DNA of 64,000 nucleotides from Flavilitoribacter nigricans DSM 23189 = NBRC 102662 (GTDB taxonomy: Bacteria; Bacteroidota; Bacteroidia; Chitinophagales; Saprospiraceae). Shown piece after piece: positions 8,201 through 17,133 of the stretch. The notes beneath the pieces were generated by a model, which was not told the DNA's origin, ran no database searches, and saw only the letters and a program-made list of their open reading frames with translations. The DNA is taken from positions 310,001 through 374,000 of the forward strand of contig NZ_PDUD01000001.1 of assembly GCF_002646595.1 (NCBI RefSeq). The letters run 5' to 3'. Positions within the stretch are counted from its first letter, which is position 1. Each line of letters opens with the position of its first letter. A program made the translations under genes and the position numbers.

Positions 8201-8242
8201 ATGAAAACCTTATTTCTCTTTTTTGTCGCTGTCTGTCTTTAA
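8201..8242 (+). CDS. Array unit 3 mini-ORF, 13 residues
   Basis: Same 13-residue peptide and identical nucleotides to unit 2 from ATG to TAA. The sequence just past the stop differs (GACGTTCTCT in place of GACGCACGCT), so change is tolerated outside the ORF. Confidence 0.35.
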   Translation: MKTLFLFFVAVCL

Positions 8243-8347
8243 GACGTTCTCTCCGCTGAAAGTCACAGCCCTCTAAGATTTTTTTTGCCCCAAAAAAAAG
8301 AGGGCCGAAGCCCTCCCGAAAAAACACCTAAAACCCATATTCATATC

Positions 8348-8389
8348 ATGAAAACCTTATTTCTCTTTTTTGTCGCTGTCTGTCTTTAG
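8348..8389 (+). CDS. Array unit 4 mini-ORF, 13 residues
   Basis: Same peptide. The stop is TAG where units 2, 3 and 5 have TAA; a stop-preserving change like this is mild evidence that the ORF length matters. Confidence 0.35.
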   Translation: MKTLFLFFVAVCL

Positions 8390-8497
8390 GACGCACGCTC
8401 CGCTAAAAGTCACAGCCCTCCAAGATTTTTTTTACCCCAAAAAAAAAAGAGGGCCGAAACCCTCTCAAAAAAAACACCTAAAACCCATATTCATATC

Positions 8498-8539
8498 ATG
8501 AAAACCTTATTTCTCTTTTTTGTCGCTGTCTGTCTTTAA
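8498..8539 (+). CDS. Array unit 5 mini-ORF, 13 residues
   Basis: Same peptide and codons as units 2 and 3, ending in TAA. Confidence 0.35.
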   Translation: MKTLFLFFVAVCL

Positions 8540-8643
8540 GACGCACGCTCCGCTGAAAGTCACAGCCCTCCTGGATTTTTTTTAGCCCAAAAAAAAGAGG
8601 GCCGAAGCCCTCCGAAAAAACACCTAAAACCCATATTCATATC

Positions 8644-8784
8644 ATGAAAACCTTATTTCTTAGTTGTTGTCACTGTTGTCCTTCTGACGCAGTCTTTTTC
8701 CGAAAGTCACTACTCACTAATTTTTTTTCACAACTATCCTATTTTTTCAGCGATGCCGCCAGTAAACAAATTTCGGCTTATTGA
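8644..8784 (+). pseudogene. Array unit 6 mini-ORF, diverged edge copy
   Basis: It begins MKTLFL, then diverges (SCCHCCPSDAV) and has lost the early stop, running 46 codons to a TGA near lon. It keeps the invariant upstream block, GAAAGTCAC and the T8 run but lacks a following hairpin, consistent with a decayed last unit. Confidence 0.45.
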
Positions 8785-8829
8785 CATTCTATACTCAATG
8801 AACCTTCCTAACCATATTTAAGATCCATT

Positions 8830-11235
8830 ATGCAGGAAAATGCCGAAGAACAGGAAACGATGACCACGATTGAAGAAGAAAACCCGAATCAGGTACAGGC
8901 CGTAGAAGATATACTTCCCCATAACCTGACCATACTTCCCCTACTCCAGCGACCCGTATTTCCGGGAATGCCCATCCCCATTGCCTTTACCGGCAAAGAC
9001 AAAGTGTCCGTGCTAAAAAAAGCCATGGAGCAGGATGACGGCTATATTGGTCTGGTGCTGGCCAAGGAGATCGATGAAGAAGATTATACGGAATCGGAGC
9101 TATACGAAGTAGGAACGACCTTCCAGATCATGCGGCTGATCCCCATTGCCCCCGATACCATGCAGGTACTCGGCCAGGGGATCAATCGGTTCAAAAGAAA
9201 AAAGACGATCCTGGTCAAACCCCAGATCCGCTGGGAAGTTGATCACCAGGCCAGTCCCAAGGTCAAACCCGACCAGGAACTGCGGGCATATATGATGGCC
9301 ATCAGCGGGGAGATCAAGGAACTGCTTAAGATCAATCCGCTCTTCCAGGAGCAGGTGAACATGGTAGTATCCCAACTCAACTACGATGCCCCCAGTATGA
9401 CGATGGATATCATCAGCAACCTGCTGTCCTCCAGTGCCGAAGAACTACAGGAACTGCTGGAGACCTTCGACCTGCACGAACGCGCCAAGATGCTGGTGGG
9501 CCTCATCAAGCAGGATCTGGAGATCGCCAAGATCCAGAAAAGGATCAGTACCCAGATCGAGGAAAAAGTGAGTGCCCAACAAAAAGAATTCTTCCTCCGC
9601 GAGCAGCTCAAAGCCATCAAAAAGGAGTTGGGCATCGAAAAAGAGGATAACGAATCGGAAGCCGAAAAGCTGGAGAAAAAGCTGGGCGAACTGGAACTCA
9701 CCGACGAAGCGGAAAAGGTAGTCGAGCAGGAATTAGAAAAACTGCGTACCCTGAACGCTCAATCGCCGGAATTCAACGTCACCCGGAATTATCTGGAGAT
9801 CATTGCCGACCTGCCCTGGGGAAAATTCACTGATGATAACCACAACATCAAAAAAGCCAGGAAAATACTGGACCAGGAACATTTCGGCCTGGATGAGGTC
9901 AAAGAGCGCATCCTGGAATTCCTCAGTACCATTATCCGCCGCGGTAAAGTGGCCGGATCCATTATCTGTCTGGTGGGCCCTCCCGGTGTGGGTAAAACCT
10001 CTATCGGTAAATCCATCGCCCACGCGCTGGGAAGAAAATTCTACCGCTTTTCCGTTGGCGGCATGCGTGATGAAGCCGAGATCAAAGGACACCGCCGGAC
10101 CTACATCGGCGCAATGCCCGGTAAACTGATCCAGGCCCTGCGCCGGGTAGAGGCCGCCAATCCCGTGATCATGCTGGATGAGATCGACAAGATCGGCAGC
10201 AGCTTTCGGGGAGATCCCGCTTCCGCTTTACTGGAAGTACTCGATCCGGAACAGAACAGCACCTTTGTGGACCATTATCTCGATCTGGCTTTCGATCTGT
10301 CCAACGTATTGTTCGTGACGACCGCCAACCAACTGGATACCATTCCCGGACCACTGCTGGACCGCATGGAGATCATTCGACTGGCCGGTTACATCCTGGA
10401 GGAAAAAATCCAGATCGCCAAGCAATACCTCGTGCCCAAACAGCTGGAGGAAACGGGCTTTTCGCCCAGTGAGATCACCTTTACCACCGGTGCGCTCAAA
10501 AAGATCGTCGAAGACTACGCCCGGGAAGCCGGGGTCCGGAACCTGGAAAAACAGATCCGCAAGATCATCCGGAAAGTGAACCTGAAAATGGCCGAGAACG
10601 GAACAACTACTTTCAAGGTCAAAAAAGAAGATGTCGAATCTTTCCTCGGAAAGGCCGTTTACAATACCGAAAAACTGTACAACCGGGATACTCCCGGCGT
10701 TGCCCTCGGGCTGGCCTATACTTCCATAGGCGGTGCTACCCTCTACATTGAAGCCACCGCTATCCGCAGTAAAGGTCCGGGCTTTAAGCAAACCGGTCAG
10801 TTGGGTGATGTGATGCGGGAATCTTCGGAGATCGCTTACAGTTACGTACGCGGTCTGTTATCCGAGGATAAAGAATACGCCAAATTCTTTGATGAGCATT
10901 TCGTACACCTGCACGTTCCTGCCGGTGCCACACCCAAAGACGGTCCTTCGGCGGGTATTACGATGTCCCTGGCCTTGTACTCCCTGGCTACGGGCCGGAT
11001 CGTACGCGACAAGCTGGCCATGACGGGAGAGATCACCCTTACCGGTAAAGTGCTGCCGATCGGTGGGGTTAAGGAAAAGACGATTGCCGCCCGCCGGGTA
11101 GGAATTACCCATCTGATCCTGCCGATTGACAATAAAAAGGATTTTGATGAGCTGCCGGACCATATAAAAAAGGGAATAAACGTACATTACGCCGATTATT
11201 TTAAGGATGTGCTGAAGGTGGCGTTTGAGAAGTAG
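8830..11235 (+). CDS. lon: ATP-dependent protease Lon
   Basis: This 801-residue LonA protease degrades misfolded and specific regulatory proteins in the cytoplasm. The N-terminal substrate-binding LON domain covers about residues 30-230 (LTILPLLQRPVFPGM), followed by a coiled-coil segment to about 330. The AAA+ module has Walker A GPPGVGKT at 383-390 and Walker B LDEID at 449-453. The C-terminal serine/lysine protease domain carries Ser707 in KDGPSAG and Lys750 in GGVKEK, 43 residues apart as in E. coli Lon. Length is normal. The ATG at 8830 gives a short acidic N-terminal extension rich in Glu; a later Met at residue 11 is possible. No clear promoter is visible in the 100 bp after the tandem array, so transcription may begin within or upstream of the array. 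Confidence 0.97.
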   Translation: MQENAEEQETMTTIEEENPNQVQAVEDILPHNLTILPLLQRPVFPGMPIPIAFTGKDKVSVLKKAMEQDDGYIGLVLAKEIDEEDYTESELYEVGTTFQIMRLIPIAPDTMQVLGQGINRFKRKKTILVKPQIRWEVDHQASPKVKPDQELRAYMMAISGEIKELLKINPLFQEQVNMVVSQLNYDAPSMTMDIISNLLSSSAEELQELLETFDLHERAKMLVGLIKQDLEIAKIQKRISTQIEEKVSAQQKEFFLREQLKAIKKELGIEKEDNESEAEKLEKKLGELELTDEAEKVVEQELEKLRTLNAQSPEFNVTRNYLEIIADLPWGKFTDDNHNIKKARKILDQEHFGLDEVKERILEFLSTIIRRGKVAGSIICLVGPPGVGKTSIGKSIAHALGRKFYRFSVGGMRDEAEIKGHRRTYIGAMPGKLIQALRRVEAANPVIMLDEIDKIGSSFRGDPASALLEVLDPEQNSTFVDHYLDLAFDLSNVLFVTTANQLDTIPGPLLDRMEIIRLAGYILEEKIQIAKQYLVPKQLEETGFSPSEITFTTGALKKIVEDYAREAGVRNLEKQIRKIIRKVNLKMAENGTTTFKVKKEDVESFLGKAVYNTEKLYNRDTPGVALGLAYTSIGGATLYIEATAIRSKGPGFKQTGQLGDVMRESSEIAYSYVRGLLSEDKEYAKFFDEHFVHLHVPAGATPKDGPSAGITMSLALYSLATGRIVRDKLAMTGEITLTGKVLPIGGVKEKTIAARRVGITHLILPIDNKKDFDELPDHIKKGINVHYADYFKDVLKVAFEK

Positions 11236-11310
11236 GGGGTGTGAGGTGTGAGGGAGAAGGTGTCAGGTGTCAGAATGGAGGTGTCAGGGACGAGGCGCGA
11301 GGGGTCAGGG
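11236..11310 (+). repeat. G-rich GTGTCAG-type low-complexity repeat
   Basis: The 75 bp after lon are made of near-copies of GGTGTGAG, GGTGTCAG and GGGTCAGG. They differ in composition from both flanking genes. The frame of the next gene is open through it, but the translation (MREKVSGVRMEVSGTRREG) is clearly non-protein-like. Confidence 0.6.
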
Positions 11311-11328
11311 ATGTTTATAAATTTAGTT

Positions 11329-12513
11329 ATGAAGAAGATTTGGCTGAAACGGGGCAAAGAAGCGGCCGTTAAACGATTTCATCCCTGGGTATTTTCCGGT
11401 GCCGTTCACCGGCAGGAAGATGGACTGGAAGATGGGGATGTCGTGGAAGTACTGGACAGTAAAGAAAATGTACTGGGTATTGGACATTACCAGGACGGCA
11501 GTATTACCGTTCGGATTCTGTCGTTTACTCCCGCAAATATTGATGCGGATTTCTGGCGGGAAAGGATTGGCCAGGCCTACCAATATCGGCAACAATTGGG
11601 ATTAGTGGATTCCGAGCTTACCAACTGTTATCGACTAGTGCACGCGGCCGGCGACCGCCTCCCCGGACTGATCGTGGATATTTACGATAAGACCGCAGTC
11701 ATTCAGTGTCATTCAATCGGGATGCACCGGCAGATCGATCTGATCGCCGCTGCGCTGCAGGATATCTACGCGGGCAAGTTGGTAGCCATATACGATAAAA
11801 GTGAGCATACGCTGCCTTCCATGTACGCCGCCGGGATTACCAATGAGAACATTTTCGGGGAAGCCCGGGAGACCGTTGTAAAAGAATACGGTCATTCCTT
11901 TCTCGTCAATTGGGAAAGCGGCCAGAAAACGGGCTTCTTTCTCGATCAGCGGGAGAACCGGCACCTGATCTCCCGCTATGCCGAAGGAAAGCGGGTACTT
12001 AATGCATTCTGCTATTCGGGTGGTTTCAGCGTGTATGCGCTGGCGGCCGGAGCCGCTTGGGTAGATTCCGTAGATATTAGCGAAACGGCGGTACAGTTAA
12101 CGGAGCGCAATGTTGCCCTCAATGTGGACGAAACCGCTCAATCCCGCCACCGCGCTATTCAGGCCGATGTGCTGGACTTCATCAAAGAGCAGCAGGATCA
12201 ATACGATATCTATATTCTGGACCCTCCGGCTTTCGCCAAAAGTAAACACAAGCGGCATAAGGCCGTACAGGCCTACAAGCGCCTTAATGCCATGGCGATG
12301 CGACAGATGCCCAGCGGTGGAATATTGTTTACCTTTTCCTGTTCGAAAGTAGTGGATAAAGCCCTGTTCCGCAATACGATCGTAGCGGCGGCCATGGAAA
12401 GTGGCCGACAGGTGCGGGTGATGCACGAATTGGGACAACCGGCCGATCATCCCGTCAATTTCTTCCATCCGGAAGGAGAATACCTCAAAGGACTGGTGCT
12501 GCAGATTGTTTGA
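11329..12513 (+). CDS. Class I rRNA methyltransferase, RlmI-like (PUA + Rossmann)
   Basis: This 394-residue protein has an N-terminal PUA domain (LKRGKEAAVKRFHPWVFSGAV, roughly residues 3-75), a central substrate domain, and a SAM-dependent methyltransferase domain from about 205. Motif I appears as NAFCYSGGFSVYALAAGA and the catalytic motif as DPPAFAKSK. This is the architecture of RlmI, which makes 5-methylcytosine in 23S rRNA (m5C1962 in E. coli). The frame continues upstream to 11248 through a G-rich repeat, but the ATG at 11329 (MKKIWLKRG) is where homology to the family begins. Exact target base is inferred from family only. Confidence 0.85.
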   Translation: MKKIWLKRGKEAAVKRFHPWVFSGAVHRQEDGLEDGDVVEVLDSKENVLGIGHYQDGSITVRILSFTPANIDADFWRERIGQAYQYRQQLGLVDSELTNCYRLVHAAGDRLPGLIVDIYDKTAVIQCHSIGMHRQIDLIAAALQDIYAGKLVAIYDKSEHTLPSMYAAGITNENIFGEARETVVKEYGHSFLVNWESGQKTGFFLDQRENRHLISRYAEGKRVLNAFCYSGGFSVYALAAGAAWVDSVDISETAVQLTERNVALNVDETAQSRHRAIQADVLDFIKEQQDQYDIYILDPPAFAKSKHKRHKAVQAYKRLNAMAMRQMPSGGILFTFSCSKVVDKALFRNTIVAAAMESGRQVRVMHELGQPADHPVNFFHPEGEYLKGLVLQIV

Positions 12514-12527
12514 TGATCCAATGATAA

Positions 12528-12557
12528 GATGATCTGATCGAGTGCAATCAGATCATC
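12528..12557. terminator. Bidirectional terminator hairpin between the methyltransferase gene and valS
   Basis: A perfect 11-bp stem GATGATCTGAT/ATCAGATCATC (12528-12538 with 12547-12557, 8-nt loop) sits between two convergent genes, 15 bp after one stop and 23 bp from the other. No long U-run is present on either side. Confidence 0.6.
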
Positions 12558-12579
12558 CTATCACCAAATAATCGAATCA

Positions 12580-15309
12580 TCAATTACAGCCCAACTGGCT
12601 CAGGCTCTCCTCAATACTTTTCAGTTTCGCTTCGCCGTCGGCCTGTTTTTGACGTTCCTTATCGACGACTGCCGCCGGAGCATTGTTTACGAAACGCTCG
12701 TTGGACAGCTTGCCGTTTACCTGCTTGAGGAATCCTTGGTAGTAGGCCAGTTCTTCCTTCAGGCGGGCACATTCCGCCTCGGTATCGATCTCCTGGTTGA
12801 GTACCACGAAAAAGGTCTCAGTTCCCGCGAGGAAGGAAACACTGTTGTTAACGTCCTCCGTGGTGGCTTCCAGTTTGGACAGATTACCCATTTTGATGAT
12901 CATATCCGACCAGCCGCCAACAGCCAGCAGATGCCCGGCATTTTCACCATCCTGAATATATACCTCCAGCGGGTCCTTCATCTTGATCCCTTTGCTGTTG
13001 CGAATATCCCGGATGCTGGTCACCACGCTTTTCGCCTGCTCGATCTGGGCGATCAGTTTGGCATCCGAAGCGGCCGGTACCGGCCATTTGCTGATCACGC
13101 AGTCTTCGCCTTCCGCGCGTTCGCGCAGGTTGTGCCAGATCTCTTCCGTAACGAACGGCATAAACGGATGCAGCAGGGTCATCTGCTTTTCGAACAAAGC
13201 GATGGCCTGCTTGTAAGTAGCCCGATCGATCGGCTGACCGTAGTCCGGCTTGATCATTTCCAGGTACCAGGAGCAGAAGTCATCCCAGATGAATTTGTAA
13301 AGATCGATCAGTGCTTCGGACAGGCGGTATTCTTCAAATAAGCCATCCAGCTTTTTCACCAGCCCTTCCAGTTTATTTTCCAGCCAGCGTCCGGCCATTT
13401 CATTCACGGCGCGGGTAGCCGCTTCCGGAGCTTCATCGGAAATCTCCCAGCCCTGGATCAGGCGCAGGGCATTCCACATTTTATTGCAGAAGTTACGTCC
13501 CTGCTCGCAAAGCTTACTTTCGTTCAGGATCTCTTTGGTCTGCGGATCGAAAGGCGCATCGAAAATGATATCGTTTCCGGCCGCACCACTGGAAAGCATG
13601 CCGAAGCGTACGCCGTCCGCACCGTAATTATCCAGCAGTTTCAGGGCCTCCGGACTGTTTCCGAGCGATTTGCTCATCTTACGCCGTTTGCTGTCCCGAA
13701 CCATACCGGTGAAGTACACATCCTTGAAGGGTTGCCGGCCGTGTTCCAGTACGTGATCCAGCCCCATCAGTTCACCCGACCACTCGTAGCCGGACATGAT
13801 CATCCGGGCCACCCACAGGTAGATGATGTCCCATCCGGTCACCAGTACATTGGTGGGATAGTAATATTTGAGTTCTTCCTGATCTTCGAAACCGTCAAAA
13901 ACGGAGATCGGCCACAGCCAGGAAGAGAACCAGGTATCCAGTACGTCTTCGTCCTGCTGCAGGTCGGTCAGTTGCAGATCTGCCTGGCCCGTTTTTTCCC
14001 GGGCTTCCGCCAGCGCTTCTTCGGCCGTTTCGGCTACGAAAATGTGGTCGCCGTAATACCAGGCCGGGATCCGGTGCCCCCACCACAGCTGACGGGAAAT
14101 ACACCAGTCGCGAACGTTGTCTTCCCGCAACCAGTTGTAGTACATGTTCCAGAACTGGCTCGGCCAGAACTTCACCTGCTCACTATCCACGGCGTGCAGC
14201 GCCGTGCTGGAAAATTCCTTCATTTCCACGAACCACTGCAGGGTAAGCCGCGGCTCCACCACAGAATTGGTTCTTTCGGAACGGCCGATCTTGGTCTGGT
14301 AATCTTCCAGTTTGATCAGATTGCCGGCGTCTTCCAGTAATTTCTTAATGCTTTTCCGGGCCTCGAAGCGATCCTGTCCGATCAGGATCTGCGCCTTGTC
14401 GTTCAGTCGACCGTCCGGATGCAGGATGTCGATCACATCCAGTCCGTGTTTCTGGCCGATCTCGTAGTCATTCTGATCGTGGGCCGGAGTGATCTTCAAT
14501 GCCCCCGTTCCGAATTCGCGATCCACGTATTCATCGGCGATCACCGGAATTGGCCGGTTGATCAGCGGTACCAGTACCTCCTTGCCGATGAGGTCGCGGA
14601 AGCGATCATCTTCCGGATGAACGGCAATGGCCACGTCCGCCATAATGGTTTCCGGACGTTGGGTAGCGATCACGATGGACTGCCCGGAACCGTCCGCAGC
14701 ATCATAGCGCAGGTGGAACAACTGGGCGTTCTCTTCGAAATACAATACCTCCTCGTTGGACAATACGGTCTGTGCCTCCGGATCCCAGTTGGTCATCCGC
14801 AGCCGGCGGTAAACCCGTCCCTTGCGGTACAGGTCGACAAACACCTTCATTACTGCCTTGCTCAGTTTGGGTTCCATCGTGAAGCGGGTACGGTCCCAGT
14901 CGCAGGAAGCGCCCAGGCGACGAAGTTGCTGCAGAATGATCCCACCGTATTCTTCTTTCCAGGCAAAGGCGTGTTCCAGGAATTTTTCCCGTCCGATCTC
15001 TCCTTTGGTGATCCCTTTTTCGCGCAACATTTTCACCACCTTCGCCTCCGTGGCGATGGAAGCGTGATCCGTTCCCGGAACCCAGCAGGCATTTTTACCG
15101 TCCAGGCGAGCCTTTCGGATCAGGATATCCTGGATGGTATTGTTCAACATGTGCCCCATGTGCAGGACACCGGTGACGTTGGGTGGTGGGATTACGATTG
15201 AAAATGGCTCTCTGTCATCGGGTACCGAACGGAAATACTGCCGGTCCATCCAGTGCTGGTACCACTTGTCTTCCGTTTCTTCGGGAGAATATCTGGTCGA
15301 TAATTCCAT
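12580..15309 (-). CDS. valS: Valyl-tRNA synthetase
   Basis: This 909-residue class I aminoacyl-tRNA synthetase charges tRNA-Val. The HIGH motif is HMGH at residues 50-53 within NVTGVLHMGHMLNN, and KMSKS occurs intact at about 544-548 (RRKMSKSLGNS). The editing (CP1) domain lies between, with ATQRPETIMADVAIAVHP and GTGALKITPAHDQNDYEIG. The anticodon-binding domain follows, and a C-terminal coiled-coil tRNA-binding arm ends the protein (ECARLKEELAYYQGFLKQVNGKLSNERFV), typical of ValRS. Length and motif order are normal. It is convergent with the RlmI-like gene and 76 bp downstream of the decarboxylase gene on the same strand. Confidence 0.97.
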   Translation of the reverse strand: MELSTRYSPEETEDKWYQHWMDRQYFRSVPDDREPFSIVIPPPNVTGVLHMGHMLNNTIQDILIRKARLDGKNACWVPGTDHASIATEAKVVKMLREKGITKGEIGREKFLEHAFAWKEEYGGIILQQLRRLGASCDWDRTRFTMEPKLSKAVMKVFVDLYRKGRVYRRLRMTNWDPEAQTVLSNEEVLYFEENAQLFHLRYDAADGSGQSIVIATQRPETIMADVAIAVHPEDDRFRDLIGKEVLVPLINRPIPVIADEYVDREFGTGALKITPAHDQNDYEIGQKHGLDVIDILHPDGRLNDKAQILIGQDRFEARKSIKKLLEDAGNLIKLEDYQTKIGRSERTNSVVEPRLTLQWFVEMKEFSSTALHAVDSEQVKFWPSQFWNMYYNWLREDNVRDWCISRQLWWGHRIPAWYYGDHIFVAETAEEALAEAREKTGQADLQLTDLQQDEDVLDTWFSSWLWPISVFDGFEDQEELKYYYPTNVLVTGWDIIYLWVARMIMSGYEWSGELMGLDHVLEHGRQPFKDVYFTGMVRDSKRRKMSKSLGNSPEALKLLDNYGADGVRFGMLSSGAAGNDIIFDAPFDPQTKEILNESKLCEQGRNFCNKMWNALRLIQGWEISDEAPEAATRAVNEMAGRWLENKLEGLVKKLDGLFEEYRLSEALIDLYKFIWDDFCSWYLEMIKPDYGQPIDRATYKQAIALFEKQMTLLHPFMPFVTEEIWHNLRERAEGEDCVISKWPVPAASDAKLIAQIEQAKSVVTSIRDIRNSKGIKMKDPLEVYIQDGENAGHLLAVGGWSDMIIKMGNLSKLEATTEDVNNSVSFLAGTETFFVVLNQEIDTEAECARLKEELAYYQGFLKQVNGKLSNERFVNNAPAAVVDKERQKQADGEAKLKSIEESLSQLGCN

Positions 15310-15385
15310 TACTTAAACTAACTATTTTTCTTGTTGAAATGATTGTCGGCAGGGCAGCTGACACCAGCCCCGACTACCGGCCAAT

Positions 15386-16723
15386 TTATTCAGCGTGTTT
15401 GATATTTTGATTATTGGTGTTCTCCGGTTTTTTACGCGGCAATTTCTCCGGAGTTGCGCTATGCAGATCCAGGGTCTCTACCTTTTCCACATCCAGGTCG
15501 AGTTCCACCTGGGTGGCCAGCAGATCTTCCATCCGTTCTCTCCGCCGGATCAGGTGGGCCTTACCGGCGTGCACCAGCACTTCGGCCGGCCGGAAGCGGG
15601 AGTTGTAATTGGAAGCCATGGAAGCGCAGTAAGCGCCGGCGTTCTTGATACACAGCACATCCCCTTCGCGGGCTTCGCCCAGCCGACGGTTGATACCGAA
15701 GGTATCCGTTTCGCAGATATATCCCACCACCGTGTAAAAACGGGCCTTGCCGTTGGGATTGGAAGCATTAACGATCTCGTGGTGCGCATTGTACAGCATC
15801 GGACGGATCAGGTGGTTCATGCCCGAATCCACCCCGGCAAATACGGTGGAAGTCGTTTGCTTGATCACATTGATCTTCACCAGAAAAGAACCGGCCTCAC
15901 TGACGAGGAATTTCCCCGGTTCAAAGATCAGGGTCAGATCCTTACCGTATTCCTTGCAAAAGTTGTTGAAGCGGGTAGAGATCTTTTTGCCCAGCTCTTC
16001 AATATTGGTCTCAATATCGCCTTCGTAATAGGCTACCTTGAAACCGCTGCCGAAATCCAGGTAATCCAGATCTTCAAAATCCTTGGCCATATTGAACAGG
16101 ATCTCCGCCCCCAGCAGGAAGACTTCCGCATCCAGGATACCGGATCCGGTGTGCATATGCAGCCCCTCTACCCGCAGACCGGTAGCTTTCACCACCCGAT
16201 GCACATGGGGCATCTGGTGAAAAGAGATACCGAATTTTGAATCGATATGCCCCACCGAGGTCTTGGCATTCTCCCCCGCTACGATGTGCGGATTGATCCG
16301 GATACAAACCGGTACGTCGGGATGGGACTGACCGAACTGTTCGAGGATAGAGATATTATCGATGTTGATCCGTACCCCCAGTTCGACGGCCTCCTGGATC
16401 TCTTCCAGGGAAACGCAGTTGGGCGTAAAGATGATATCCTGTGGTTTGAAACCGGCCATCAGGCCCAGCTGTACCTCCTGTATGGAAACCGTATCCAGCC
16501 CGGATCCCAGTGAACGGAAAAACTTTAGAACGTTGATATTCGTTAAAGCCTTACAAGCGTAGTTGATCCGCAGCTTCTTGACGTTGAACGCATTCGTGAT
16601 CCGCTGGTACTGCCTTTCCATGACGGCACTGTCGTATACATAGAGTGGATAATCAAACCGTTCCCCGAGTTCGAGCAGATCGACTCCGCCACTGAGCTTA
16701 TACTGGTTATTATCTAGATACAT
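15386..16723 (-). CDS. lysA: Diaminopimelate decarboxylase
   Basis: This 445-residue PLP enzyme of alanine-racemase fold III decarboxylates meso-diaminopimelate to lysine in the cytosol. The PLP lysine lies in NYACKALTN near residue 58. The glycine-rich phosphate-binding motif is HMHTGSG, and the C-terminal sheet domain contains ICETDTFG and NAGAYCASMASNYNSRFRP. These match LysA better than arginine or ornithine decarboxylases. An in-frame GTG at 16744 would add seven residues; the ATG at 16721-16723 (MYLDNNQYKLSGG) is preferred. The C-terminus has a Lys/Asn-rich tail of about 25 residues. It probably has its own promoter in the 410-bp divergent gap toward the sigma-factor gene. Confidence 0.9.
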   Translation of the reverse strand: MYLDNNQYKLSGGVDLLELGERFDYPLYVYDSAVMERQYQRITNAFNVKKLRINYACKALTNINVLKFFRSLGSGLDTVSIQEVQLGLMAGFKPQDIIFTPNCVSLEEIQEAVELGVRINIDNISILEQFGQSHPDVPVCIRINPHIVAGENAKTSVGHIDSKFGISFHQMPHVHRVVKATGLRVEGLHMHTGSGILDAEVFLLGAEILFNMAKDFEDLDYLDFGSGFKVAYYEGDIETNIEELGKKISTRFNNFCKEYGKDLTLIFEPGKFLVSEAGSFLVKINVIKQTTSTVFAGVDSGMNHLIRPMLYNAHHEIVNASNPNGKARFYTVVGYICETDTFGINRRLGEAREGDVLCIKNAGAYCASMASNYNSRFRPAEVLVHAGKAHLIRRRERMEDLLATQVELDLDVEKVETLDLHSATPEKLPRKKPENTNNQNIKHAE

Positions 16724-17133
16724 TTTGCTACGGTTGAGACGCACAGTCCGGCGTCTTTTCTTGAGAATGATGGTAATTTTTCTCCGCTACCGGGGATAAG
16801 CTCCGGCCCGCAGAGAAAACGGACGGCAAAATTAGCCAATTAATGTCGATATATCGATTTATCAACCATTTTCTATCGTGCATAATTCCCACCTTTTCGG
16901 GAAATATTCATGAATAATGACCGTGTAACCACCAAAAACGTAATCAAATACATCTGTTAGGATGTGAACTGGTACACTGAATGACCGAAAATTGAAACCC
17001 AAATGGGATCCGGCGCTTTTTTAGAGCATTAAGATGGTAAAGCAGGTGATAAAAGCTTATTTTACCCAAACAATGCAATCCGGCAGGAAACCAGACAGTC
17101 CGAAACTTGAAGATCTAACAAAACTTACTACAG
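16724..17133. other. Divergent intergenic region between lysA and the ECF sigma gene
   Basis: No gene is supported here. A perfect 12-bp palindrome TCGATATATCGA lies at 16846-16857, a possible operator for lysA. The rest is AT-rich without an evident hairpin or full promoter consensus. An 85-codon frame starting at 17034 overlaps the sigma gene out of frame and looks spurious. Confidence 0.4.

Larger units (their letters stand above)
7847..8728. repeat. Six-copy tandem array: mini-ORF on plus strand, terminator on minus strand
   Basis: Six head-to-tail units have ATGs at 7905, 8052, 8201, 8348, 8498 and 8644 (spacings 147, 149, 147, 150, 146). Each unit reads: A-run of 8 or more; hairpin AGAGGGC-4nt-GCCCTCT or a one-pair variant (7855-7872, 8003-8020, 8152-8169, 8299-8316, 8448-8465, 8596-8613); a 40-nt block invariant in all six and ending in the first 17 nt of the mini-ORF; the rest of the ORF MKTLFLFFVAVCL; GAAAGTCAC (AAAAGTCAC in units 1 and 4); a GCCCTC-like string in the middle units; and a T8 run. 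Read on the minus strand, every hairpin is followed by U8-U12, a textbook intrinsic terminator. Units 2-5 are nearly identical and units 1 and 6 are decayed, as expected of a tandem array maintained by recombination. The array ends 101 bp before lon. Confidence 0.9.

Noticed and set aside
7847-8728. CRISPR array
   Set aside because: The period is 146-150 bp and whole units are nearly identical; there are no short repeats with unique spacers and no cas genes.
11248-11328. Longer N-terminus of the RlmI-like methyltransferase
   Set aside because: The added residues are translated GTGTCAG repeat; family homology starts at the ATG at 11329.
12649-13341. 230-codon ORF antisense to valS
   Set aside because: valS has complete synthetase motifs in the other frame; the antisense translation is unlike any protein.
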